Positions 25,200 through 32,958 of a stretch of 64,000 nucleotides of DNA are shown here, piece after piece. The translations under genes were made by a program, and so were the position numbers. The stretch comes from GWE2-42-39 sp963668595 (GTDB taxonomy: Bacteria > Bacteroidota > Bacteroidia > Bacteroidales > Prolixibacteraceae): positions 1,054,001-1,118,000 of the forward strand of contig OY764876.1 in NCBI GenBank assembly GCA_963668595.1. The letters run 5' to 3'. The first letter of the stretch is position 1, and each line of letters starts with the position of its first letter. A model generated the notes under the pieces. The model ran no database searches, had not been told where the DNA came from, and worked only from the letters and a program-made list of their open reading frames with translations.

Positions 25200-25814
25200 T
25201 TACTCATTCGATAAAATTGTCGTTGTTTTTGATGACTTCCGTTTCATCCATTCAATACGAATCATTAAAGCGAGTAATAATCCGGTGCAAGCGATAGCAC
25301 GAATCGCATAAATTGCAGCCAGCATGCCTTTGCTGGTAATCAGCGAAACCATTGGAGCCAACATTAGTGCAATCCACACCGCGAATGGTTCTGTATTTTC
25401 TTTCATGGTCAGCATTCGCCGCACTACCGGAAAATAAGCAATTATCAGAATTAGCTGAATTCCAAGATTGGTTAGCAAATGATTTTGCGAAATCACCCAA
25501 AATGCAATAATTGCAAGCACAGCAACCAAACACCAGCGATCGAAACGATTAAAACGGGTACTTTTGTCTCCCATAAACCAGATGGCAATGGTCACAAATA
25601 TCACCAGAAACAAATCGGTAGTATTGAGTACATTGTCCCAGAATCCAAAATTTCCTTCTTTCAAATAAGTAATCAGGCTCATACTTACAGCTAACGAGAA
25701 GAATATCCACATGGCCAGTGCTGGTTTGGAGCGTTTTCTATAAAGTTGCCAGAAATAAGTTGCTGCAATAAATAAATTGATCAGCGAAACGGTGATAATA
25801 ACAAAAAGCTGCAT
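25200..25814 (-). CDS. Multi-pass membrane protein of unknown function
   Basis: 204 residues with about seven predicted helices starting at MQLFVIITVSLINLFIAATY; charged motifs are YRKRSKPALAMW and GDKSTRFNRFDRW. The spacing recalls small seven-helix proteins but no family is recognised. A minus-strand -7-like TAAATTTG (25845-25838) lies 24 bases upstream. It is convergent with the tandem membrane-protein genes, with a 61-base gap and no obvious terminator. Confidence 0.65.
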   Translation of the reverse strand: MQLFVIITVSLINLFIAATYFWQLYRKRSKPALAMWIFFSLAVSMSLITYLKEGNFGFWDNVLNTTDLFLVIFVTIAIWFMGDKSTRFNRFDRWCLVAVLAIIAFWVISQNHLLTNLGIQLILIIAYFPVVRRMLTMKENTEPFAVWIALMLAPMVSLITSKGMLAAIYAIRAIACTGLLLALMIRIEWMKRKSSKTTTILSNE

Positions 25815-25881
25815 GCATTAGTAGATTAGTAGTTCGGCAAATTTAAATTTTATTCTTATTCTCATCCTTATTCTGAAACAT

Positions 25882-25913
25882 AAAAAAGAGGAACCCGTAA
25901 GTGAGTTCCTCTA
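25882..25913 (-). terminator. Terminator of the sugar-kinase gene
   Basis: AGAGGAAC (25887-25894) pairs perfectly with GTTCCTCT (25905-25912), with an A6 run on the left giving a minus-strand U-tract, just after the kinase stop. Confidence 0.75.
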
Positions 25914-25937
25914 GCTCAAATGCACGCGGCACTTGTA

Positions 25938-27047
25938 TTAGTTGTAATATTCGGTCACGATGGCTTGCATCTGATCGAATGCTTTTTCCATTTCCTGAAT
26001 GAGTTTAATCTGGTTGCGTGCCCGGTCGATATTATGCTCCGGATGTTTAATCTTGTAATAGGTATCTCCATCGATGTAATCGGTAAGGAAACGCAAGGCC
26101 ATAATGTAAGTCATAAACTGGCAGGAGTGGGCAAGATGCGCCACTTCAAGAGGAGAAAGAGTCGCTTTTGTTTCGCTTGAAAAACCTTTTACGAAATAGC
26201 GGAATACTTCAAGGTTGAATTTCACTTTGCTGAGATCTTGTTCATCTTCTTCAACTGTGTTTGCAGCACTGCGCATGGCATCGCCAAAGTCGAAATGAAC
26301 CAGTCCTGGCATTACAGTGTCGAGGTCGATTACCGCTAAAATTTCGTCCGTGTCTTTGTCGAACAGTACATTGTTGATTTTAGTGTCGTTGTGCGTCACA
26401 CGCAATGGAAGTTGACCAGCATCAGCTAATTTTTGCAGTGTTTTCATATTTTCCATGCGACTCTCAATTTCAGCAACTTCGGTTTGTACAATAGCAAGGC
26501 GCCCTTTAGGGTCACTGGCTTTTGCCTTTTCAAAATTATTAATGCGGAAATAAATGTTGTGGAAATCTTTGATGGTTTCGCTCAATGGTCCGCCAGGCAG
26601 GTCGGCCAATTGTTTCTGAAAACGACCAAACGCAATTCCTGAAACTTCAGCCATTTCCGGTTTTTCAATCATTTCAACACTTTTGCTGTTGTTTACAAAG
26701 TTGAGTACTGCCCAAAAATTGCCATTTTCATCTTTATAGCAAAGTTCTCCGTTTGCTGTACGGTAGTGACGAATGATTTTTTTCTCTACTGCCGGGTCGT
26801 TTGCAGCGCGCAATTTTTCTTCAATGTGAGTGCAAACACGGTCAATGTTATCCATCATTGCCGGAACGTCTTTGAAAATCAGGTGATTTTTGCGTTGCAA
26901 AATGTAATTGGGAGTATCACCGGTTGTTTCAACCAAGTAAGTGTCATTAATGTGCCCGTTTCCAAATGGGCGGATGTTACTAATTTCTCCCTCAAGCCGA
27001 AATTGACCGGCTACATGCATCAAATGTGTTTGATCAGTTGTTGTCAT
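25938..27047 (-). CDS. Phosphotransferase (APH/choline-kinase fold), NahK-like anomeric sugar kinase
   Basis: 369 residues. Kinase motifs: IRPFGNGHINDTYLVE (P-loop region), YILQRKNHLIFKD, the catalytic loop LRVTHNDTKINNVLFD and the metal site AVIDLDTVMPGLVHFDFGDAMRS. This resembles N-acetylhexosamine 1-kinase (NahK) more than antibiotic kinases. Its companion upstream genes encode a glycosidase-like lipoprotein and a GalU-like nucleotidyltransferase; kinase plus nucleotidyltransferase would turn a free sugar into sugar-1-phosphate and then an NDP-sugar. The exact sugar is not visible. Confidence 0.82.
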   Translation of the reverse strand: MTTTDQTHLMHVAGQFRLEGEISNIRPFGNGHINDTYLVETTGDTPNYILQRKNHLIFKDVPAMMDNIDRVCTHIEEKLRAANDPAVEKKIIRHYRTANGELCYKDENGNFWAVLNFVNNSKSVEMIEKPEMAEVSGIAFGRFQKQLADLPGGPLSETIKDFHNIYFRINNFEKAKASDPKGRLAIVQTEVAEIESRMENMKTLQKLADAGQLPLRVTHNDTKINNVLFDKDTDEILAVIDLDTVMPGLVHFDFGDAMRSAANTVEEDEQDLSKVKFNLEVFRYFVKGFSSETKATLSPLEVAHLAHSCQFMTYIMALRFLTDYIDGDTYYKIKHPEHNIDRARNQIKLIQEMEKAFDQMQAIVTEYYN

Positions 27048-27076
27048 TTAAATTTAAAGTTTGTTGGGTTCATCTA

Positions 27077-27121
27077 TTTTCCCCAAAAAGGGAAAAGTAC
27101 CCGGAGAAATTTTCCGGGTAC
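27077..27121 (-). promoter_or_regulatory. Two adjacent hairpins between lipoprotein and kinase genes
   Basis: TTTTCCC/GGGAAAA (27077-27083, 27090-27096) abuts GTACCCGG/CCGGGTAC (27097-27104, 27114-27121). On the minus strand the second stem comes first and is followed by TTTTCCCTTTTT, so it may terminate part of the transcripts before the kinase. Confidence 0.55.
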
Positions 27122-27128
27122 AATCTGT

Positions 27129-28223
27129 TTATTCTTCGCTAAATTCTTTTATTACACTGAAAAGCTCATCGTTTAAACCTTGGGCATTAAAAAATACCAC
27201 GCCGCTTGCGCCATTATCAAGTGCTGATTTTATTGCTGCACGGAATTTTTCAGGCTCTTTCAGGTCGCTTACAAATACTCCTGCGTAAATCGGTTTTTTC
27301 ACGTCCATTGTTTCCAATCCTTCTTTTACACATTTTCCAATCCAATCGATATCTTCGTTGTAAAAGCCATTGTAGAGCATTGGAAATGCTGCATCAATTT
27401 CGAATTTCCCCCAATCCTGACGTACCATGCGTGCCGACATTTCCGGAGTAGGGAATACCGCTGCTGTAACCACTTTTCCAGTTTGTTTCTTTACTTCCGG
27501 GCCAATGGTGTTCACAATTTTCACAATCTGCTGTAATCGCCAGTTTCTCCATTCCACATCGCTGGCTGGATCTTCAATTTCAAGAGGATCGCGGCCATAT
27601 TCTTTTTTGAATGCTTCGCGACAACGATGGCAATAGCAAAAATCAAATTCAGGCATTTCATGATCCTGTACCAAATTGTATTTTGGTAAAAGTCCCACAG
27701 GAAGATATACGTCGCAATAACGGATATAATCGAAATGGATACCAGATACACCTTCAATTTTAGCTAATTCGAGGTAATCATTCATCAGATAATCCATAAC
27801 CTGTGGTTCGGTAGGACAGAGCCAGCGATAATAATCCACGTATGGAGGATTATCAAGTACCGATTCATTTTTACCGCTTACCGCATACCAGTCTTTGTGC
27901 TCTTCCATAAATTCTTTGCCTCCACGGATCATTGTTGGGCGCCAGGCATGGAGCTGGATGCCAATTTTCTGAGCCAATGGCCCGGTGCGTTTATAAAAGT
28001 CGTTGGACGCATTCAGGAATAATGCCCCAATGTGATTGTCTTTCAGCCGTTGCAGATAGGCTTCAATTTCAGAATCAGTCATGTTATGATTGAAACTTCC
28101 TTCTCCGTCCCAGGTAATGAATTTGGGTAAGCTGTTCGTCGGTTCTGTTTTTTGCTTTGGTTGGCACGAAACCATCCATCCGCTTAACAAAACCAGCATT
28201 GCAAAAACTAATCGGTTCTTCAT
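27129..28223 (-). CDS. Lipoprotein with GHL10-like TIM-barrel (putative glycoside hydrolase)
   Basis: 364 residues. Lipoprotein signal MKNRLVFAMLVLLSGWMVSC with the lipobox Cys at 20. The rest reads as a TIM-barrel of the 'family 10 glycosylhydrolase-like' type: HAWRPTMIRGG, GVSGIHFDYIRYCDVYLP (candidate acidic residues), FCYCHRCREAF, AAVFPTPEMSAR and DAAFPMLYNGFYNEDIDWIG. Activity and substrate are unknown. It sits between the nucleotidyltransferase and kinase genes, 35 and 81 bases away, suggesting surface or periplasmic release of the sugar they process. Confidence 0.75.
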   Translation of the reverse strand: MKNRLVFAMLVLLSGWMVSCQPKQKTEPTNSLPKFITWDGEGSFNHNMTDSEIEAYLQRLKDNHIGALFLNASNDFYKRTGPLAQKIGIQLHAWRPTMIRGGKEFMEEHKDWYAVSGKNESVLDNPPYVDYYRWLCPTEPQVMDYLMNDYLELAKIEGVSGIHFDYIRYCDVYLPVGLLPKYNLVQDHEMPEFDFCYCHRCREAFKKEYGRDPLEIEDPASDVEWRNWRLQQIVKIVNTIGPEVKKQTGKVVTAAVFPTPEMSARMVRQDWGKFEIDAAFPMLYNGFYNEDIDWIGKCVKEGLETMDVKKPIYAGVFVSDLKEPEKFRAAIKSALDNGASGVVFFNAQGLNDELFSVIKEFSEE

Positions 28224-28258
28224 GGTTAGGTCTTTTTTGTGTTAATATGAATTAATAA

Positions 28259-29161
28259 TTATTGCCACAAATTTTCAGGATATACTCCTTGTTGAATTAA
28301 TGTATTAATTTTCTCAACAACAATAGGTTGATCTTCTTTGTAAGTTACTCCAAACCACGGACTGTCGGCTTGCAAAATCCTGGCCTTTGTTTTTTCTGAT
28401 TGAATCAGATCGAATACCGCGAATGGAATATAAAACTCTGATTTTGGCTCATTAATTCTTTCCTTGAGGAAAGATACAAATAAATCTTCAAGATGTCCGA
28501 AAAGATTATTTTGGAATCCCCAAAAATTCATTGATACCAAGATGTTTTCATCCAATTCACGAGGCTGTTTTTGTTGGTCTTCGCAAACAATTTTACCATC
28601 TTGTGCTGCAATTTGGTGGGTTTCGGTGATCTCAACCAAATGATTGTTTTCATCGGCTTTACAAATTCCGCGCGAAACTGTTCCAAAATCAGAAAGTGTG
28701 TTTTTCAATAAATAGCCAATCATGCTGTACTCATTACTATTTGCTGAATTAGTCAGAAATGCCGCCATTACCTGATATGCATCAGCACCATAGAAGTCGT
28801 CAGCATTAATTACAGCAAAAGGTTCTTTAATTGCATCTTTGGCCATTAAAATAGCGTGACCTGTTCCCCATGGTTTTTCACGACCTTCAGGCAAGCTAAA
28901 GCCCGCAGGAAGTTTGTCCAATTCCTGGTAAACAAAATCGTAGTCAATTTTACCTGCAATCTTTGGCTCAATAACTTGTTTAAATTCTTCTGCAAAAAAT
29001 TCGCGAATAACAAAAACAACTTTACCAAATCCGGCACGAATAGCATCATAAATGGAATAATCGATGATGGTTTCCCCATTTGGACCAATTGGGGCAATTT
29101 GTTTTAAACCACCAAAGCGGCTTCCCATACCAGCCGCTAAAATCAGAAGTGTTGGTTTCAT
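28259..29161 (-). CDS. Sugar nucleotidyltransferase (GalU/RmlA-like)
   Basis: 300 residues. The nucleotide-binding signature is LLILAAGMGSRFGGLKQ at residues 5-21, with PIGPNGETIIDYSIYDA, GTGHAILMAKDAI and VINADDFYGADAYQ (metal-binding Asp). Such enzymes join NTP and a sugar-1-phosphate. Together with the NahK-like kinase two genes downstream, a UDP-sugar salvage step is likely. GalU of ordinary glucose metabolism is the alternative. First gene of the minus-strand unit. Confidence 0.85.
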   Translation of the reverse strand: MKPTLLILAAGMGSRFGGLKQIAPIGPNGETIIDYSIYDAIRAGFGKVVFVIREFFAEEFKQVIEPKIAGKIDYDFVYQELDKLPAGFSLPEGREKPWGTGHAILMAKDAIKEPFAVINADDFYGADAYQVMAAFLTNSANSNEYSMIGYLLKNTLSDFGTVSRGICKADENNHLVEITETHQIAAQDGKIVCEDQQKQPRELDENILVSMNFWGFQNNLFGHLEDLFVSFLKERINEPKSEFYIPFAVFDLIQSEKTKARILQADSPWFGVTYKEDQPIVVEKINTLIQQGVYPENLWQ

Positions 29162-29398
29162 TAAATAAAGATTTTCTTTTAAATGAGTTGCAATAATAAC
29201 AAAAAAACGAGAAAGGAAAGGTGAGACATTTCATGTCTTTAATGGAGTAGCTATTTCTGAAACCCCGGCAGGAAGATGATATTTGTCAGAAAAGAAGACG
29301 CTTCTCTATGTTTTTAATACGAATGGATAGTCCGGTTAAATCCGGATTGCAACAAATCATTATATTCGTCGATATTTTTTAATAAAACCCAACAAATT

Positions 29399-30616
29399 AT
29401 GACAACTCTATCTGAAAGAAAAGAAAGAAATTTCTTTTTACCCATTGCGATTATTGGTGTTATGTTTTTTGCAATTGGATTTGCATTAGGCATAAATAGT
29501 TATTTAATTCCTTTGTTGAATAAGGCACTACAGATTTCATCGGCTCAGTCGTATCTGGTTCTTGCTGCAACTTTTTCAGCTTTCTTAATTTTTGGTTATC
29601 CAGCATCGCTGGTTATTGGAAAAATAGGCTACAAAAAAACAATGGCATTATCATTTTTAATGTTTGCTCTTGGCTTTTACCTGTTTATACCATCAGCCAA
29701 GATGGAAAGTCTTCCTCTGTTTCTGCTTGCCTCATTTATCAGTGGAATGGGCAACACGTTTTTACAGGCATCCGTGAATCCTTACATCACAATACTTGGA
29801 CCGATTGAAAGTGCGGCAAAGCGCATGAGTATCATGGGTATTGCCAATAAATTAGCTTGGCCAATTGCGCCTCTGTTTTTGTCGATGGTCATCGGAAAGG
29901 GAGTAAAAGATGTGCAGCTTACAGATATTAATTTGCCATTTATGATTATCATCGGCGTTTTTATTTTACTGGGAGTAATGTCGTTACTGGCTCCGCTTCC
30001 GGAAGTAAAAGCAGCTGGCGAAGATGAAGATAGTGCCACAGACTGTCCTTATGCTGCCAATAAAACTTCAATCTGGCAATTTCCTCATTTATTATTAGGC
30101 TGTTTGGCCTTGTTCCTTTATGTAGGTGTTGAAACAATTTCGCTGGGGACTTTGGTTGATTATGCTGAAAGTATTGGATTAGCTGATGCAGAACTGTATG
30201 CATGGATTGCTCCGGTGGGAATGGTAATCGGATATTTATGTGGTGCGGCGTTTATTCCGAAATATATCAGTCAGGCTGCAGCATTAAAAATTTGCTCGTA
30301 TTTGGCAATTTTTGGTTCGCTGATGGTTGTGTTTACGCCATCAGATATTTCGATCTATTTTATTGCTTTTATGGCTTTAGGTTGTTCGCTGATGTGGCCG
30401 GCACTGTGGCCTTTGGCAATGACTGATTTGGGTAAATTTACCAAAGCCGGTTCATCGTTATTGGTAATTGCAATTGTTGGTGGTGCTTTAATTCCAACTC
30501 TTTACGGATTTTTAAAAGATATGATTGGAGCTCAGGATGCTTACTGGATTTGTATTCCTTGTTTCCTTTATATTTTGTATTATGCACTGAAAGGACATAA
30601 AGTTCGCACACGATAA
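29399..30616 (+). CDS. MFS sugar transporter, FucP/NagP-like (FHS family)
   Basis: 405 residues, about 12 helices. FHS-type features: FFAIGFALGINSYLIPLLNKAL (TM1), QSYLVLAATFSAFLIFGYPAS, GMGNTFLQASVNPYITILGP and ALGCSLMWPALWPLAMTDLG. Family members carry L-fucose, glucose/galactose or N-acetylglucosamine with protons. It is divergent from the kinase-lipoprotein-nucleotidyltransferase unit, so it probably imports their sugar. Fucose is possible given the two fucosidases in the window, but no fucose isomerase is present here. Confidence 0.85.
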   Translation: MTTLSERKERNFFLPIAIIGVMFFAIGFALGINSYLIPLLNKALQISSAQSYLVLAATFSAFLIFGYPASLVIGKIGYKKTMALSFLMFALGFYLFIPSAKMESLPLFLLASFISGMGNTFLQASVNPYITILGPIESAAKRMSIMGIANKLAWPIAPLFLSMVIGKGVKDVQLTDINLPFMIIIGVFILLGVMSLLAPLPEVKAAGEDEDSATDCPYAANKTSIWQFPHLLLGCLALFLYVGVETISLGTLVDYAESIGLADAELYAWIAPVGMVIGYLCGAAFIPKYISQAAALKICSYLAIFGSLMVVFTPSDISIYFIAFMALGCSLMWPALWPLAMTDLGKFTKAGSSLLVIAIVGGALIPTLYGFLKDMIGAQDAYWICIPCFLYILYYALKGHKVRTR

Positions 30617-30638
30617 TTTTCATTCAAAATAAAGTAGA

Positions 30639-30663
30639 GAAGCGGCAAAATGCCGCTTTTTTC
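30639..30663 (+). terminator. Terminator of the MFS gene
   Basis: AAGCGGCA (30640-30647) pairs with TGCCGCTT (30651-30658) around AAA and is followed by T6. Confidence 0.85.
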
Positions 30664-30699
30664 ATTTCTGAAAGTTTTATGCTTATTGATAATTTCGTC

Positions 30700-30707
30700 T
30701 ATTTTTG
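30700..30707 (+). promoter_or_regulatory. Candidate -7 box for the cysteine-cluster gene
   Basis: TATTTTTG, 30 bases before the ATG at 30737. Confidence 0.45.
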
Positions 30708-30736
30708 TTTCAAATTGATTCATTACAACAAAACTT

Positions 30737-30994
30737 ATGGAATGTAGAGAAAATTGCGGAGCTTGCTGTATTGTACCATCCATCTCGTCTCCAATTCCGG
30801 GCATGCCAAATGGGAAACCGGCAGGAGTGAGGTGTATTCATTTATCCGACGACTATCGTTGTTTGATTTTCACTTCCCCAGACAGACCTCGTGTTTGCGA
30901 TGGATTTAAAGCAGAAAAGTTGGTTTGTGGCGATTCACGGCAGGATGCTCTTCAGGTTCTTTGTGATCTGGAAGGGATTGCCAACATCTTTTAA
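30737..30994 (+). CDS. YkgJ-family cysteine cluster protein
   Basis: 85 residues with seven Cys: MECRENCGACC at the N-terminus, GVRCIHLSDDYRCLIF, PRVCDGF, LVCGD and VLCDLEG. The CxxxCGxCC start and C-x7-C pattern fit small YkgJ-type putative zinc/iron-chelating proteins. No enzymatic role is known. Monocistronic, closed by a strong terminator. Confidence 0.85.
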   Translation: MECRENCGACCIVPSISSPIPGMPNGKPAGVRCIHLSDDYRCLIFTSPDRPRVCDGFKAEKLVCGDSRQDALQVLCDLEGIANIF

Positions 30995-31003
30995 CACACA
31001 AAA

Positions 31004-31026
31004 AAAGCGGCTCTGAGACCGCTTCT
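31004..31026. terminator. Bidirectional terminator
   Basis: AAGCGG (31005-31010) pairs with CCGCTT (31019-31024) between convergent genes, with A-rich left and T-rich right flanks. Confidence 0.7.
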
Positions 31027-31035
31027 TTCTATCAA

Positions 31036-32958
31036 CTATATTTCTTTCTTTTTTAACATTGCTTTAGCCATGTCTGCTGTTGCTATTTTCTCAAGAAACT
31101 CACGAAAAGATTCGTAATTTTCTTTCGGGTAACTCCCTTTGTTGATTTGAAAATAGCGATAATAGATGACCTTATTGCCTTCGGCTTTCGCTTCTCCTGA
31201 ATAATTACCGTATTCGGAATTGATTACCGTTTTTTCAGGCAAAGCTGCAACTTGCATATTTTCCGGCATCTGGTAAATCAATGTATCACATTCGCTATAG
31301 TTTCTACTGATAACTACCGGACTTTGCCTGTTGCGTATTGTCGGAGGAACTGATTCCAGTGCATTAAGCAGATTTAACTTCAGAATAATTTTATCACCCA
31401 TCTGAGTCCAATAATTGGTTGCTTCCACTTCAAACTTTTTTATAAATAGCGGTTCTGCGTTTCGATTATCTGACAAAGAATAATCAACCAGATTAAAATT
31501 CGGAATATGAATACTATTGATGATTCGTTTGCGTCTGTCTTTTTCATCCTGATATAAAAGAGAATAAACATCTTCGTAATTGGTTCCTTGCGACGATGTA
31601 CTTGCTGTCAGATGCAATGCTCCCTGCTCTTTTATTTGTATTGCAGCTGTAGTCCATTCCCGGTTTTGCTCAACAGAGTAGGAGGGTGTTTTGATGTATT
31701 TTCCTCCGTTTTCGGTTACGATAAAAGCATATCGATCGTCAGTAAAACTTCCAATGTAACCACAGGGGGCATGCGGGTTTGTACATTCAAGCCAAACAGT
31801 ATCATTGGTACATGGAACACATAAAACAACATGGTTAAATTGATTCATCGGAAAATCTGCGGGCGCAGAATAGGGCGTATCTCCAGCATATATGCGAGCA
31901 TAATGAGCGTCAATTCCAGCGGCCTTCAGTAAAGCTAAGGTATAATTCGACAGTGCTTTACAGTCGCCATACGACAAACGATCAACCGTTTCTGCATCAA
32001 AAGGCTGCCATCCGCCAATTCCTTCCTGTACACTAATGTAGCGGTTCTTTTTTTGTCCATACTCATATACTTTGCGGATGATTTCTTTTTCGTCGGATAA
32101 TCCTTTTATCAACGATTTGATCTCGTTTATGGTCGATTCGGGAAGACGATCACGGCCGGCAATAAGCTTATTCATAAATATTCCCAGATCATTCCATGAA
32201 AGCAGTGAACCTTTTATTCCATCCATTTCAAATTCGGACGGTGCAAGTTTTACGGTTGGATAAAGTTCAGAAATGAAAGGACTAAATGGTTCCGAATTAA
32301 TTGCTTTTATATTTTCAGCTTTCCATGAGTAGCGAATTGTTTTTCCGCCATCTTGTTGCTCTGTTTTTGCCTTCGTATTGATTTCGTAGTAGCGAAGCAC
32401 ATACGAATTAGGAACAGCTACCGAAAAATTTGTTTCTGCTACCGAAATATTGTATCCATAAAATGCATTCCAGGAGGGTAGGTAAAACAATGATCCATAA
32501 TCAAAACTATAGCTATACTCAATTGTGAAAGGATAAGCATAGTATTGTGGATCAATATATTTTAGTCTTTCGTCGGAATATAGCGTCGAATTATCAATCG
32601 CACTCATATCCTTTATGTCGTCGATCTTTATTTTTTTAACTTTTGCTCCGGAAGCATCATAAATTGTTCCGTCAATACCCGAAACGCCATTGATTTTGTT
32701 GTACGGAAGACTGAGCAGTGACTCACCGATAGCTCCTTCTTTTAAAATAGTAACTGCATATGTACATGTTCCTTTCAATTTTGAACTCGAAAGTATTTCA
32801 ATAGTAGTATTGTGTTGTCGCACAACTGCATTGGCATTTTTTAGCAATTCGTCAGAAATGGCCGAAACCGGATATTTGGGAGCATCTTTGGCATACGAAG
32901 AAACACGAATAGAGAATAAAATGCATGAAATAACCAGAAGTTTATGAATTGCTGACAT
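31036..32958 (-). CDS. DUF3857/transglutaminase-like secreted protein, catalytic residues present
   Basis: 640 residues. Signal peptide (about 1-23), a DUF3857 beta domain (about 40-230), a transglutaminase-like core (about 270-420) with the Cys in RLSYGDCKALSNYTLALLK and the His in MNQFNHVVLCVP, and WLECTNP where many relatives have an acidic third residue; a C-terminal beta domain follows. Such proteins may act as peptidases or amide-processing enzymes in the periplasm; substrate unknown. Its start overlaps the end of the upstream paralogue by 17 bases, so the two are translated together. Confidence 0.82.
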   Translation of the reverse strand: MSAIHKLLVISCILFSIRVSSYAKDAPKYPVSAISDELLKNANAVVRQHNTTIEILSSSKLKGTCTYAVTILKEGAIGESLLSLPYNKINGVSGIDGTIYDASGAKVKKIKIDDIKDMSAIDNSTLYSDERLKYIDPQYYAYPFTIEYSYSFDYGSLFYLPSWNAFYGYNISVAETNFSVAVPNSYVLRYYEINTKAKTEQQDGGKTIRYSWKAENIKAINSEPFSPFISELYPTVKLAPSEFEMDGIKGSLLSWNDLGIFMNKLIAGRDRLPESTINEIKSLIKGLSDEKEIIRKVYEYGQKKNRYISVQEGIGGWQPFDAETVDRLSYGDCKALSNYTLALLKAAGIDAHYARIYAGDTPYSAPADFPMNQFNHVVLCVPCTNDTVWLECTNPHAPCGYIGSFTDDRYAFIVTENGGKYIKTPSYSVEQNREWTTAAIQIKEQGALHLTASTSSQGTNYEDVYSLLYQDEKDRRKRIINSIHIPNFNLVDYSLSDNRNAEPLFIKKFEVEATNYWTQMGDKIILKLNLLNALESVPPTIRNRQSPVVISRNYSECDTLIYQMPENMQVAALPEKTVINSEYGNYSGEAKAEGNKVIYYRYFQINKGSYPKENYESFREFLEKIATADMAKAMLKKKEI

